NCBI GenBank assembly: GCA_026122225.1
Contig: JANEZZ010000297.1
Coordinates: forward strand, 868,001-932,000
DNA: 64,000 nt
Origin: Heloderma charlesbogerti
Taxonomy: Eukaryota; Chordata; Lepidosauria; Squamata; Helodermatidae
Direction: 5' to 3'
The notes beneath the pieces are model-generated. The model saw only the letters and a list, made by a program, of their open reading frames with translations. It did no database searches and had not been told where the DNA came from. Both the position numbers and the translations under genes were made by a program. Shown in pieces: positions 22,168 to 32,815 of this stretch (within the stretch, counting starts at the first letter, position 1; each line of letters opens with the position of its first letter).

Positions 22168-23295
22168 TGAATTTTATTTGCCTGGAGATTCATATTGGTT
22201 TTTTTATGGCCACTGTGAGATTCACCTCTGCTTCCAAATGTACACAAGATTAAATAGTAATGGCTTCTCTTTTAATCATGTTATATCTTTCCACATCAGG
22301 CATGGACAGACCTCAGGCTTGAAGGGTCTATTTAGTTTTTGTTTCTTTTGTTATAACCCTGAGATCCACCAACCAAAGACTGATAGAACATTGTTTTTGT
22401 TTTGAGTATTAGAACTGTACTGAACCCATAGTCCTATAAAATCAAAATCCACCCTAGGTTACCCCAAGCTTTCTTAATTTCAACACTGTAATTTAGGGGG
22501 GGGGGAGTCATTTTGTTGCTGCAATTATTAAATCATTTGTAGTCATAAATCCTTGGCAATCTACTGCAAATTGCCCAGAGATCTATAGGTAAACCAGATC
22601 TACTCTTTGACCTTCCTTCTATTACATTATACATTTTAGAGTGGAATCCTATGAATGATTAGACAGAAAAAGAAGCCATACAACTCTCAGCATTCCCCAG
22701 CCAGCATCTGGCTGAACGTCCCTTCACACTTAATTTGGATGTATGCGTACTGAAGTCTTCTTCAAAAAGAACTTTTTGTAAAACATAGGTGGGCAGTTGG
22801 TGCCACAAGGGGAGTAAGAAGCAGAATTTGTTTTGGAGGGAGAGACAGCTGGACAGGAATAGGGAGTCCTGTGAATCTCTCCATGGCACAGCATTCCTGC
22901 CCGGTCCTCCAGTGTCTCACTGCTTCCTATTACATTGGGACATCCAAAAGGCCAGATCTGGCTGCTGGGCCTAAAGTTCCACACCCCTTGCTTAGCATTA
23001 CATGACTGACCCTCAGGTTTGTGCACTCCCCTCCTCTCTTCCAGCATGGCCACAAGAAGGAGATCAGGAACTTTTGCTTCTATGTTCAATTAGCTGCAGT
23101 TTAGCATTACATCTGAACCAAGTGTGATTTCTAAAGGAAATGGAAGGCTGACAGAAAGCTCTATTCCTTTGGTTGTTGCTGAGAATTTTAAGAAACTTCA
23201 GTTCTAGAAAGAACTTTAAATTCTGGGACTCAGAATTATTATTAATAATTTTTTATCTGATTATTAATCGATTTCTAACTGACCATAAATTATCA
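22168..23295. other. Unrecognised stretch
   Basis: About 1.1 kb; the only repeat I see is the inverted MITE fragment at 22634-22712 matching 135-212. No credible gene. Confidence 0.35.
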
Positions 23296-23297
23296 TA

Positions 23298-23861
23298 ATG
23301 CTCTTGACAAGGAAACAACATTGGCTTCTTAAAATCTCCCAAGACAACATTAGCAAGCCTCAGACTCAAAAATCAATAAAGGATTTTTTTATCCCACTGA
23401 TTCAAGGTGCCTCTATGGAGGAAAGCTTAGAAGAAGCAGGGATTTGGGTAGGTGATCTGGAGGAAGGGGACCCAGAGGACTTTTCTGTTTTTGATGTGAA
23501 TTCCCAGGAAACCAGTACTCTGTTTCAGCATCTACCCCAGCTGGAGTCTCCACCATATCAAATAACTCCTATAAATGATGATGGGAACACACTCAAGGAT
23601 GGCTCCTCTGCTCCTGATTCTAATCAGCCAGATGTTGAGTTCCAACATTCTAGTAGCTCAGCTGAGTCTAACACAAGTCCCTTATCTTTTTTAGGGGATC
23701 ACTGTTTTTTGACTGTTGCACTTGCTGAACAAATCTTCAGTGGAATAACCCAACTTAAACAAAAAGTATCTGGACTAGAAGCCTCCATCTCTGCTGTATG
23801 TGGACTGATAGAATCTGGTATAATGACATTCCCCCCCCACACACACACACAATTTTTTTAA
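23298..23861 (+). pseudogene. LINE ORF1, N-terminal part
   Basis: An open stretch of 187 codons. Starts around KISQDNISKPQTQKSIKDFF, is acidic and serine-rich in the middle, and has a likely coiled coil near residues 140-175 (EQIFSGITQLKQKVSGLEAS). It is interrupted by a poly(C)/CA run (23829-23851), then by the hAT copy at 23994; it resumes at about 24806. I recognise no catalytic domain. A coiled coil followed by a nucleic-acid-binding region is the usual ORF1 plan, so this is a positional inference. Confidence 0.5.
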
Positions 23862-23993
23862 ATATGGAGGAGAATATGGATGAGCGAGAAAATAGCAGAA
23901 AGTCCTCCGCTAGTTGTGGAGATCTTTTACAATCTTCAATTCAGACTTCAAGTAATTTTCCACCTGCAAACATCTTTAATGATGTACTAACTC

Positions 23994-24735
23994 TAGGGAT
24001 GTACGGATTCCCCCCCATCCATTATGGTGGGGAATCCGCAGGGGGAGGAGGCGATCCATTCCTCCACCCCGGAATCCGTGCAGAACAGTTCCTCTCTGTG
24101 AGGGTTCCGCAGAGCTGAGGGCCACCCCGTTCCGCCATCCACATGCCCTGGATTCCCCCATTTTTTCCCCGGCTCCGCGAACTTACATAAATAATTCTGT
24201 AAGTACTGCTGAAAAATCCTTTCTGCACACCCGTCATCGGTCTCCATAAGCCTCAGGTCATAGGGAAAATGCCTATTTATTTTTGTTAAAAGGGTAAAGC
24301 CCTTCGTGGATTCCCCATGTAACTTCCAGTCACCTGACCTCACTGGACTTGTCCTGACCTCACCGGACCTGTCCTGACCTCACCGGACCTCACCAGACCT
24401 GACCTCACCTCCACAGACAATAAACAGAAAAGATGGAGGATTTTCCTGGACTTCGCGACTCAGCCCCAGTGAAAGAAAGCCTCGGGTCACAGGGAAAATG
24501 CCTCTTAAAAAGGGTAAAGCCATTTGCGTTCTTCTTCCATTTCCCATTTACAGATTTCTTTTTGTAATTATTTTCATAAAATCTGCCATTCGGTGGACCA
24601 AAAAAAAAAAAAAGGGTCTGCATGAGCTCCGGTCTGGGTTAACCGGGCTGCTCCATTCCGAGGAGGATTCCGTGGACCAGATTTGTCAGAATTCGATCCC
24701 ATTTAAAATTTCTGCAGAATTCTCTGTCATCCCTA
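23994..24735 (+). mobile_element. hAT MITE, family-1-like, inside LINE ORF1
   Basis: Ends TAGGGATGTACGGATTC and GTCATCCCTA; flanks ACTAACTC and GCTATCTC agree in 6 of 8. The ends match family 1 but the interior differs: no TACGTAAA hairpins. The outer GATTCCCC and CCATTCCTCC blocks resemble family-1 left arms, and GGTAAAGCC recurs inverted and direct (24291-24301, 24509-24522). It also holds the short tandem CTGACCTCACCGGACC at 24337-24415. Confidence 0.65.
24337..24418. repeat. Short tandem of TCCTGACCTCACCGGACCTG
   Basis: Four to five imperfect units of about 20 bp, shrinking toward the right. Lies inside the hAT copy at 23994-24735. Confidence 0.7.
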
Positions 24736-24805
24736 GCTATCTCCAACAGTTGTCTCCTCACCCAGGGAAAGCCAAGGAGATAATTAGAACTGATTAGGGA
24801 AAGCT

Positions 24806-25710
24806 ATGAATGCAGATAGCTCCTGGGTTGATAACACTACCAGTCAGCTGCTGGAGGTGACCATGTGGACTTTGGATGAACTCAGTGAAAACTCAGGCAG
24901 GTCCAACATTTCTTTAGACAACAAGGATTCCTGTAATTCTAAAGATACATCCATGCAAAACAAACTTCTTGACAACCCAGCTGTTCCTCAATTCCTCCCT
25001 ACCACCGGAAGCAGCCCAGAATCAAGCTCTCCAGAGCCAGAAAAGAAACCTTTAATCTTAATCTTCCATAACTGGAGAGGAAAGAACTCACAGGGCTCCT
25101 TCATCGGCAAGCAAACACTGTTAAGAGACCTATATTGTTTTCCAGGAGTCCACCTAATGGGAAGAAGTTGTGTTGTTAAATGTATATTATTCAAATGGAT
25201 TATATAGGAGTGTTGAACTGGGCTTTAGTAACCCCAAAGTTTGCCTGAAACTTCAGGAAATGTCATATTCTAAATTACATAATTTACTGATAGAAGTTGG
25301 CCCCATTCAACCTATGCCTTTATTAGCCTTTACCTGTCTTAGCAGAAAGTCTCTAAACTCAGGCCCAAAGTCCCCTCTGGAATTTAAGGTGGTTCTCAGA
25401 ACTACAACTCAGGACCTCAAGGAGGGGAGGAGAAACTTCCCATTGACTTTCCCTAATAACATATCAATCCGGAACCCTCGTATGAGACTCTCAGGATTCC
25501 CAAACAGCCTGCATGAGCATGGAAACTCAGAAAGCAAACAGCCACTGACTCAGAGAAATGGATCAGGGAGCCTACATGAAAGTTCAAAATTAAGGGCCCC
25601 ATCTGAGCTTCTATTCATAAAGAAAGACAGTCAGCGACATATGAATTCAAAATGTAAAGGCATTATCCATTCTCTCTATCAAACCACTTTTCCCCACTTA
25701 GCACACTAAA
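24806..25710 (+). pseudogene. LINE ORF1, C-terminal part
   Basis: Continues ORF1 after the hAT insertion. Two open stretches in different frames (24806-25207 and 25170-25709) overlap, so one frameshift lies near 25170-25200. The order is a serine-rich linker (GSSPESSSPEPEKKPLI), a folded-looking part (NWRGKNSQGSF, LRDLYCFPGVHLMGR) and a basic tail. The middle part could be an RRM-like or similar nucleic-acid-binding fold, but no motif proves it. Confidence 0.45.
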
Positions 25711-25758
25711 TGATTGACTAGGCCCTCCAGGTATTTCTCATCCTAATTCCACCCTTCA

Positions 25759-26260
25759 GATCCTCTCTTGGAATGTAGCAGGATGGAGAAATAAACTCAT
25801 GGACTTTGAATTTTTGCAATTCATCCAAACCTTTGATATTACCACCATCCAAGAAACATGGTTATTGGAGGCTAATTCTGTTCTTGTATAGGGTTATAAA
25901 TCACTAGAAGTTCCAGTATTTAAAGTTCAGAAATTTGGTCTGGGAAGTCGAGGGCTTACACTATTAGTTTCAATTGAATTAGATATGGAAGCAGCGATCC
26001 TGGACAAGTATATAAATAACTTTATCCAGGTCACTTTCCTCGATAATTCCCATATAGGCAGATTTATCTGCTTACATATCTATATCCCCCCTCATTATAC
26101 CCTTTTATCTAGAGATGGTTCGAACAAATTGGATAAGACTTTATATAACATCTCATTAGACTACCCAAAAGCATTGTTCATTCTATGTGGGGATTTTAAT
26201 GCCTGGATGGGCACTGATTGTCAAACTCTGGAAAAAGGTAAAGAAATTGGATATTGAGGA
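25759..26260 (+). pseudogene. LINE ORF2: AP endonuclease domain
   Basis: Starts ILSWNVAGWRNKLMDFEFLQ, then IQETWLLEA (the catalytic glutamate motif QETW) and, near 26189-26215, CGDFNAWMG (the GDFN motif). These are the signatures of apurinic endonuclease-like domains of APE-type LINEs, which nick target DNA. An in-frame stop follows Val at about 25890. The downstream region to 26722 still encodes LINE protein but is decayed. Confidence 0.7.
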
Positions 26261-26729
26261 GTTTTCTACTCAGATATGGTCATCACAGGACAAAAAGGTC
26301 AATAAGGCTGGTCAGGCATTGTTTCATGTAATATACAAATATCAGCTATTTTTGCTGTAAATGGAAGCCCAAGAATAATTCTAAGGGTTACTTCACCTAT
26401 TTATCAGACAGACGTGCCAGTGTGGTAGACTAAGACCAGTCTCACATCTCTCTGGTACCATGTTCTACATCTAACAATAGCAAATAGAGCTGAAAGTGAC
26501 CATCTGCCCCTCATATTGACAGTATCACTGCCCTCTTGTCATCTTACAATGTGCCCTAATCCAGTGGAAGGTAATGTTGTTGGCGGGAAATGACTTAAAT
26601 GGTCAGTTCAGATGGATGAGGAAATTGGCTCCATTCTTCTAAGAGAAAAACTATGTAATTTTAGGCACCTATGCCTGGAAAGGGAAGAAAATATCATAGA
26701 GCTCCACCAGAAAATAGCCTCAATTTAAG

Positions 26730-27613
26730 TAGGGATGTCAGAGAATTCCTCCATGGATCTCGGGGAGGCCGAATGCCAATGCATTCGGCCCCCCGAAATC
26801 CATGGCGGAACGAAGCCCCTGCCCCCCCAACCCACGAAAGGTTGTGATAGGCTATGTAAATACTTATGTAGCCTATCATGGCTAATGCAGGGATGCCTTT
26901 TGCGTCCCTGCAGAGGCCGTGATAGGCTACGCAAGTATTTACGTAGCCTATCACAGCAAGCCAAAAAAAACACAGCGTATGCAAATGGCAGCGGCTAAGG
27001 CCGCTGCCATTTTCATTCCCTATTTTTAGCCGTTTTAGCCTACGTAAATATTTACATAGGCTATTACAGCGAAAAAAAAGGGGAATGCAAATAGCGTAGT
27101 GGGCGCTATTTGCATTCCTTTTCCCCCCGCCATAATAGCCTATGTAAATATTTATGCAGGCTAAAATGGGGGGGGGAGGGGAAGGAATGCAAATGGTGCC
27201 CACTACGCTATTTGTGTTCCCCCTTGTTTCACCGTAATAGCCTACGTAAATATTTACATAGGCTAAAATGGGGAAAAATAGGGAATGCAAATGGCAGCTG
27301 CCATAGCCGCCGCCATTTGCGTTCGCTGTTTTTATTTTTTTTGGCTTGCTGTGTCAGGCTATGTAAATACTTATGTAGCCTATCATGGCAGCTTCGCAGG
27401 ATGCAAATGGCGGCCGCTACAGCGGCCGCCATTTGCGTCTGCAGCAGCCTGTCCGTGGCCGGAACTCCGGCTGCAGACAGCCCTGGCTGGTGTCTCCGCG
27501 GAGCCACCGTGGAGCAGAGCCGGCCCAGGGAGGATTCCGGGGGGAGGGATAGAGCGCCTCCCCCCGACCGTGAATCCAAGCTGCAAAAGGTAAGTGACTT
27601 TCATACATCCCTA
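26730..27613 (-). mobile_element. hAT MITE, family 1, reverse orientation, inside LINE
   Basis: Left end TAGGGATGTCAGAGAATTCC, right end CATACATCCCTA preceded by AAAGGTAAGTGACTTTC; flanks AATTTAAG and GCTTTAAG agree in 6 of 8. Contains a series of hairpins around 26850, 26922, 27038, 27130, 27240 and 27358, separated by GCAAATGGC / GCCATTTGC and GCAAATAGCG / CGCTATTTGC blocks. Full-size form comparable with 19367-20260. Confidence 0.82.
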
Positions 27614-27675
27614 GCTTTAAGACCCCATGTACCAAATGCCCGTACCGTAAAGAGTAATATCCAACCACTTACCTG

Positions 27676-28583
27676 TAGGGATGTCAGATAATTCCGCCAT
27701 GGATCTCAGTGAGGCCGAATGCCAGTGCATTCGGCCCCCGGAAATCCGTGGCGGAACGAAGCCCCTCACGAAAGGCGCATGAAAAAGAGCACTTACCTTC
27801 TGCCGTCTGTGCTGACTTGCGAATTGCGGATGGCCACTCGCTTCCTCATCATAGCTGTGATAGGCTACGTAAATACTTACGTAGCCTATCACGGCATGCC
27901 CCCCCCAAAATACGGCATACACAAATGGCGGTGGCTACAGCTACGGTGGCCGCCATTTGCGTTCCCTTTTTTTCACTGTTTTAGCCTATGTAAATATTTA
28001 TGTAAGCTATTACGGCGAAAAAAAGGGGAACGCAAATAGCGTAGTGAGTGCTATTTACATTCCTTCCCCCCCCCGCCGTAATAGCTTACGTAAATATTTA
28101 CATAGGCTAAAATAGGGATGGCAGAGTATTGCCCTTATAGCGTTGCCCTTATTTTCACCGTAGTCTACGTAAATGTTTACGTAGACTACACGTGCCCAAA
28201 TAAGGAACGCAAATTTGAGTACGCGCTTACCCCCCCCCAATGTCAGCCGTGACAGGCTATGTAAACATTTACGTAGCCTATCACAGTGTTTTTTGAAAAT
28301 CTAGCCGTGATAGGCTACGTAAATCTTCATGTAGCCTATCACATTTGTTGTTGTTGTTGTTTTTTACTTGGAAATGGCGGCGGCAGCAGCTGGTCGGAAG
28401 ACCGGCTGCTGCCGCTGCCAAACCACCGCCGGGAGCCGCCGCCGCCACGGACATTCAGCAAAGGTAAGTCCCATCCTGGGGGGTGAGGGGGGTGGCGGAC
28501 CGTTTCTCCACCAATTTCGGGGGGCCGAATGCATTGGCATTTGGCCTCCCAGAGATTCATGGAGAAATTCTCCAACATCCCTA
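27676..28583. mobile_element. Chimeric family-1 hAT, two same-type ends
   Basis: Left end TAGGGATGTCAGATAATTCC and right end TTCTCCAACATCCCTA are both of the CAGAGAATT type, unlike normal copies, which pair that type with a GTACGAAAG end. The flanks CTTACCTG and TAATCAGG do not match. A third end-like word TAGGGATGGCAGAG sits inside at about 28113-28126, beside a broken hairpin series. This looks like a fusion of two copies with loss of DNA between. A splice-donor motif AAGGTAAGT is at 28461-28469, preceded by ATGGCGGCGGCAGC at 28374. Confidence 0.7.
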
Positions 28584-30700
28584 TAATCAGGTTCTTCCCC
28601 AGTGGCAACCAGTGGCAACAGAGGAGGTGCTGGAAGATAGTGCAGCACTAACTAAAGGGAAAGCACCAGGTGGTGATATATTACCACCGGAGATATATAA
28701 GATCACCCCTAAATGGTGGGCTCCTATACTCTCTAGGGATGGACGAAAGGGACTTACCTGGTCCCGCAGCTTGCTTCGCAGTGGGGGGGAGGCGCTTCGG
28801 TTCTCCCCCCAAAGTTCAGGCGAGGAGGGGAGGCGCCCCACCTCACCTGGCTGAAATTCAGGCTGGGGGGGAGGCACCCCATCCCTCGCCGCCAAAATTC
28901 AGGCCAGGGAGGAGCGCCCTGTCTACCCGGCCACGAAAAAAAAGTAAAGTAAAAAAAAAAAAACACCCGTGATAGGCTACGTAACGATTTACATAGCCTA
29001 TCACGGCTAGATTTCCCAAGTCAGCCATGATAGGCTATGTAAACCGTCATGTAGCCTATCACGGGTGACTTTGAAAAAAAAAAAAGCGCGTACGCAAATG
29101 GCGGCGCCCATGGACGCCGCCATTTGCGTTCCTTAGTTTGGCACGTCTAGTCTATGTAAAGATTTACGTAGACTACTGCGAAAATAAGGGAATGCTATTT
29201 GCATTGCCCTTATTTTCACCGTAGTCTACGTAAATCTTTACGTAGACTAGACGTGCCAAACTAAGGAACACAAATGGCGGTGCCTCATGGACGCCGCCAT
29301 TTGCGTACGCGCTTTTTTTTCCCCCCAAGTCACCCGTGATAGGCTACGTGATGATTTACGTAGCCTATCATGGCTGACTTTGGAAATCTAGCCGTGATAG
29401 GCTACGTAAATCGTTACGTAGCCTATCACGGGTGTGTGTGTTTTTTTTTTTTACTTTCCTTTTTTATTTTGCAATGGCGGTGGCGGCAGGCGGTCAGAAG
29501 ACCGGCCGCCGCCGCCGCCCCCGCTGAAATGCTGCCGAAACGCCGCTGGGACCCACCGCCGAGAGGGACATTCGCACGAGGTAAGTCCCATCCTGGGGGG
29601 GGGGCGGGGGGCCAGCGAAGAATTTCACCACCAATTTCGGGGGGCCGAATGTGTTGGCATTTGGCCTCCTGGAGATTCATGGAGAAATTCTCCGCCATCC
29701 CTAATACTCTCCAGACTTTTCACATATATTAATACAACAGGCATTCTACCCCACGGCTGGCCCTCTAGCATGATTATTCCTATATTTAAAAATGGAAATA
29801 TCCATGACCCAAAAAATTATATACCAATAAGCCTTTTGAATGTAGTTTCAAAGTTATACTCTAAACACTTGGTATGGAAAGTAATGGCTTGGGAAGAAGC
29901 AAATAAGGTAATTAATGAAGCTTAAGCAGGTTTTCGTAAAGGCCACAGCACAATAGATCAATGCTTGGTCCTTAATCAAAAAAATCTTACAAGGACCTTC
30001 AAAAAAAATTATACGCAGCCAACATTGACTTAATTTCTGCATTTGACACAGTAAATAGGGCCCGTTTGTGGAAAAAGCTCACCAATTCCAACACTGATGC
30101 AAGACTTCTTTGGTTAATTAAAACAATCCCACAAAAAAGTGGGATTAAATGGTCACCTTACAGAAGACATTAAAGTTGGCCAGGGAGTCTGTTGGGGCTG
30201 TATTTTGGCTCCTTTCTTATTTAACTTCTTTGTTAATATAACTTAGTGCAAGAAATGGAATCCCCAACCTTCCCCCACCCAACTGAGTCAAACAAGGTCC
30301 CAGTTCTGATGTATGTGGATGACGTAGTCCTCCTGTCATTTAACCAGATAGGTTTGAGACACATGCTAGTCAAGTTTAGCTCTTTTTGTAGAAATGAATA
30401 TCTTAGTATTAATTACTCTAAAACCAAGATAGTGGTTGTGGGGAAAGGAAACAAAAAGCACAAATGGACAATGGATGGCCATCCTATTGAGCAATATAGC
30501 TCATTCAAATATCTGGATATCTATTTTAATGAAAGAATTAACTGGAAAACACACTATGCTGCAATCAAATTGACAATATCCAGATCCATACTACAGATCC
30601 TGAAAAAAAATTTTCTCCAGGGATGGTCAACTAGTAGAGCCAGTCCTAAAAATATTTTTTGGGAAAGTAGTCCCTCAAATGTGCTATGGAGCTGAGATCT
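28584..30700 (+). pseudogene. LINE ORF2: reverse transcriptase domain (interrupted)
   Basis: Parts 28584-28733 and 29704-30700, split by one hAT copy. Visible motifs: KGKAPGGDILPPEIYK, IPIFKNGN, NYIPISLLNVVSKLY, AGF with RKGHSTIDQCLV, motif A IDLISAFDTVNRARLW (about 30020-30065) and the catalytic YVDD box at 30312-30323. Then NYSKTKIVV and SFKYLDIYF, typical of the RT palm/thumb. Frameshifts near 29925, 30160 and 30240 and several stops make it inactive. Confidence 0.75.
28734..29703 (+). mobile_element. hAT MITE, family 1, full size, inside LINE RT
   Basis: Ends TAGGGATGGACGAAAG and GCCATCCCTA; exact duplication ATACTCTC (28726-28733, 29704-29711). Six hairpins mirror about a centre near 29200: 28970-29005, 29023-29060, 29148-29176, 29222-29252, 29336-29371 and 29391-29430. 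Left arm has the tandem GGCTGAAATTCAGGC units. ATGGCGGTGGCGGC is at 29474 and the donor GAGGTAAGT at 29578-29586. Removing one duplication makes the LINE frame continuous (APILS then LFTYINTTG), which proves the empty site. Confidence 0.88.
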
Positions 30701-30718
30701 GGGGTGAAGGGAATATTG

Positions 30719-31248
30719 TAGGAGTGCACGAAAGCCACTTACCTGGTCTCGCAGCTTGCTTCGCGGTGGGGGGGGAGGTGCTTCGCTGCTCCCCCCGAAG
30801 TTCAGGCCGGGGGGGGAGGCTTCCTGCCTCGCCCGGCCAAAATTCAGGCCGGGGAGGAGGCGCCTCGCCTCGCCCGGCCGCGAAATAAAAAGTTAAAAAA
30901 AAAAACACGCCCCTGTGATAGGCTATGTGACAATTAACGTAGCCTATCACAGCTAGATCTGCAAAGTCAGCCATGATAGGCTACGTTAATCATCACGTAG
31001 CCTATCACAGGGGTGTTTTGTTTTTTTTTACTTTTATTGGAATGGCGGCAGCGGCAGCCGGTCAAAAGACCGGCTGCCGCCTCTGCCCCTGTCGAAGACC
31101 TGACGAACCGCTGCCGGGACCCGCCGCCGGGAGGGACATTCCCGGGAGGGGGGGTGCGGAGAATTTCTCCCCAAAACTACTTCGGGGGGCCGAACACGTT
31201 GGCACTCGGCCCCCCGAAGTTTCAGGGAGAAATTCTCCCCCATCCCTA
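30719..31248 (+). mobile_element. hAT MITE, family 1, short form, inside LINE
   Basis: Ends TAGGAGTGCACGAAAG and CCCATCCCTA; exact duplication GAATATTG (30711-30718, 31249-31256). Two back-to-back hairpins at 30916-30952 and 30970-31011. The ATGGCGGCAGCGGCAGC block starts at 31042. The AAGGTAAGT donor of sister copies is deleted here (GGACATTCCCGGGAGG). Nearly the same layout as 18429-18958. Confidence 0.87.
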
Positions 31249-32262
31249 GAATATTGCCCCATTGGAAATACTCCAAAATGGTTTTATAAGGAAAATACTT
31301 GGTTTACCACCAGGCATGCCAGCAGCCCTGCTGAGAGCAGAGTCTGGTCTGCCCTCTATTGAATCTAAAGTTAACAAAAGTATGATATGATATTGGTGCA
31401 GACTGAATGAAATGGTGGATTCTAGACTCCCTAAGAAATATTGATATGAACAACTGAGAGAGGTGGGATGGGCAAAGACCTGTCAGATAAGAATAAATCT
31501 GTACTCAATCTCCATAGGTTCTGCAGCTTTGTCTGGCTTTCAGCCCAGCTTTAACCAAGAAATTGAAAAAGTCCATAATTCCCTTGATAGGGAGATTATT
31601 AATAATAACCACTCTTGACGATGGTTTGCTGCCATTAAAAAAGACCACCAGTGTCTAAATACCTAACAACTATTACCTATCCACTCTTGCGGAAGGCCTT
31701 TACAACAGATGCCATTTGCTTATTTGGATGGCAGGTACTCTCATATCCCCATTAATCAGAGACTTTGTATATGTGGGAACAGTTGTGTGGAGGATTTAGT
31801 ACATTGTGTATTGTGCTGTCCACTGTATACCTGTCCTAGAGAATGTTTCTTGTCTCACTTGTGTCACATTGTAGTGGATGGCCAAGCCAGCATCTAATAA
31901 TGGCAGCAATCCATAAGGGAGATTTAATGATCTGATAAGTCTACCTCGTGAGGAATTTTAACAAGTTTTATATTTCATTTTATTTTTGAGTATTTTTAAG
32001 TTTCATGTGTTTCCTTATTTCACATTTATGCTAGTACTTATATGAATGTTGATTCTATAGCTAGTTTTTGTGAACAATTTTAACATGATCCAGGTTTCTA
32101 TTTTAGTGGATGTTTTAAGGTGTATTTTATTTGTAATGTTTAAATCTCATGCATAACCCCTCCCTGTCATCTCTCATTTGTTTCCATTTTGATGGACATT
32201 GCTCTGTTGTGCTCCATTGCAATGGTCTATGGCTAAAAGCAATTAACATGTTGTTGTTGGTA
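31249..32262 (+). pseudogene. LINE ORF2 C-terminus and 3' UTR
   Basis: At 31709-31897 an open stretch ends the ORF: FAYLDGRYSHIPINQRLC, then ICGNSCVEDLVHCVLCCPLY. The C-x-C ... H-x3-C-x2-C spacing is the cysteine/histidine knuckle common at the end of LINE ORF2. Stops follow. The UTR from 31900 is AT-rich and ends near 32262 with GGTCTATGGCTAAAAGC, an (A/T)-rich tail. Confidence 0.6.
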
Positions 32263-32401
32263 TTACTTCTGAAACCTAAACTGTGCTTAACCTTAACTAT
32301 GGTTTATGGGAACAAGCCAGTTTTATAAATCATGGTTTAGTAAAAATAAATAAATAATCAAAACACTTCATCCAGATTTGGACATAATGCTAAACTACAG
32401 T

Positions 32402-32815
32402 TAGAGAGCAATCCTATGGCCGCTAGATAGTGGCTAGACAGCCATAGGATATCTTGTTTTCCAGGAACCAACCTCCCCCACTTCCATGCTGCCTTGGAGG
32501 CAGTGTGGAACAGCCCCATCCTCCGTGCTCGCAAGAGGAGTGTGGAGCGGCTGAAAAGGGGCATTCTGGGAGGCATTCCGGGGCAGGGAGGGTGGAAAGG
32601 CCTGTACAACACATCCAATGTGTTGTATAGCAGCCTCCTCCCCCGTTCAGCCCTCCTGCAGCTAGACAGCTGCAATCGGCTGTCTAGCTGAAAATGCAGG
32701 GCAGGAGGAGGGTGGAGGGAACAATACCCCCACATGCTTCCCCTGCCCTGCATTGGATAGGTGGTCACCTCCGAGTTCGGAGGCAGCTGCCTATCTGAAT
32801 AGGATTGCACCCTTA
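32402..32815. mobile_element. MITE with GCAATCCTAT termini, copy 2
   Basis: TAGAGAGCAATCCTATGG on the left and AATAGGATTGCACCCTTA on the right. Interior inverse to the copy at 214-667. A palindrome ACATCCAATGTG lies near the middle. Flanking duplications are unclear (ACTACAGT; GTTAAAAA). Confidence 0.5.

Larger units (their letters stand above)
23296..32262 (+). mobile_element. Degenerate APE-type LINE broken by five hAT copies
   Basis: One non-LTR retrotransposon runs in order through the region: ORF1-like part (23298-25710), AP endonuclease (25759-26260), reverse transcriptase (28584-30700), C-terminal zinc-knuckle-like part (31680-31900) and 3' UTR ending near 32262 (GGTCTATGGCTAAAAGCAATTAAC). 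hAT copies at 23994-24735, 26730-27613, 27676-28583, 28734-29703 and 30719-31248 add about 4.0 kb. The remaining LINE is about 4.9 kb with stops and frameshifts. Clade is not certain: the endonuclease plus the RT style (AGFRKGHSTIDQCLVLNQ) suggests an I/Vingi- or RTE-X-like LINE, not CR1 or BovB. Confidence 0.75.

Noticed and set aside
28960..29440. Regularly spaced palindromic repeats resembling a CRISPR array
   Set aside because: The hairpins are not identical, the spacers are themselves inverted copies, and the setting is a vertebrate transposon with target duplications.
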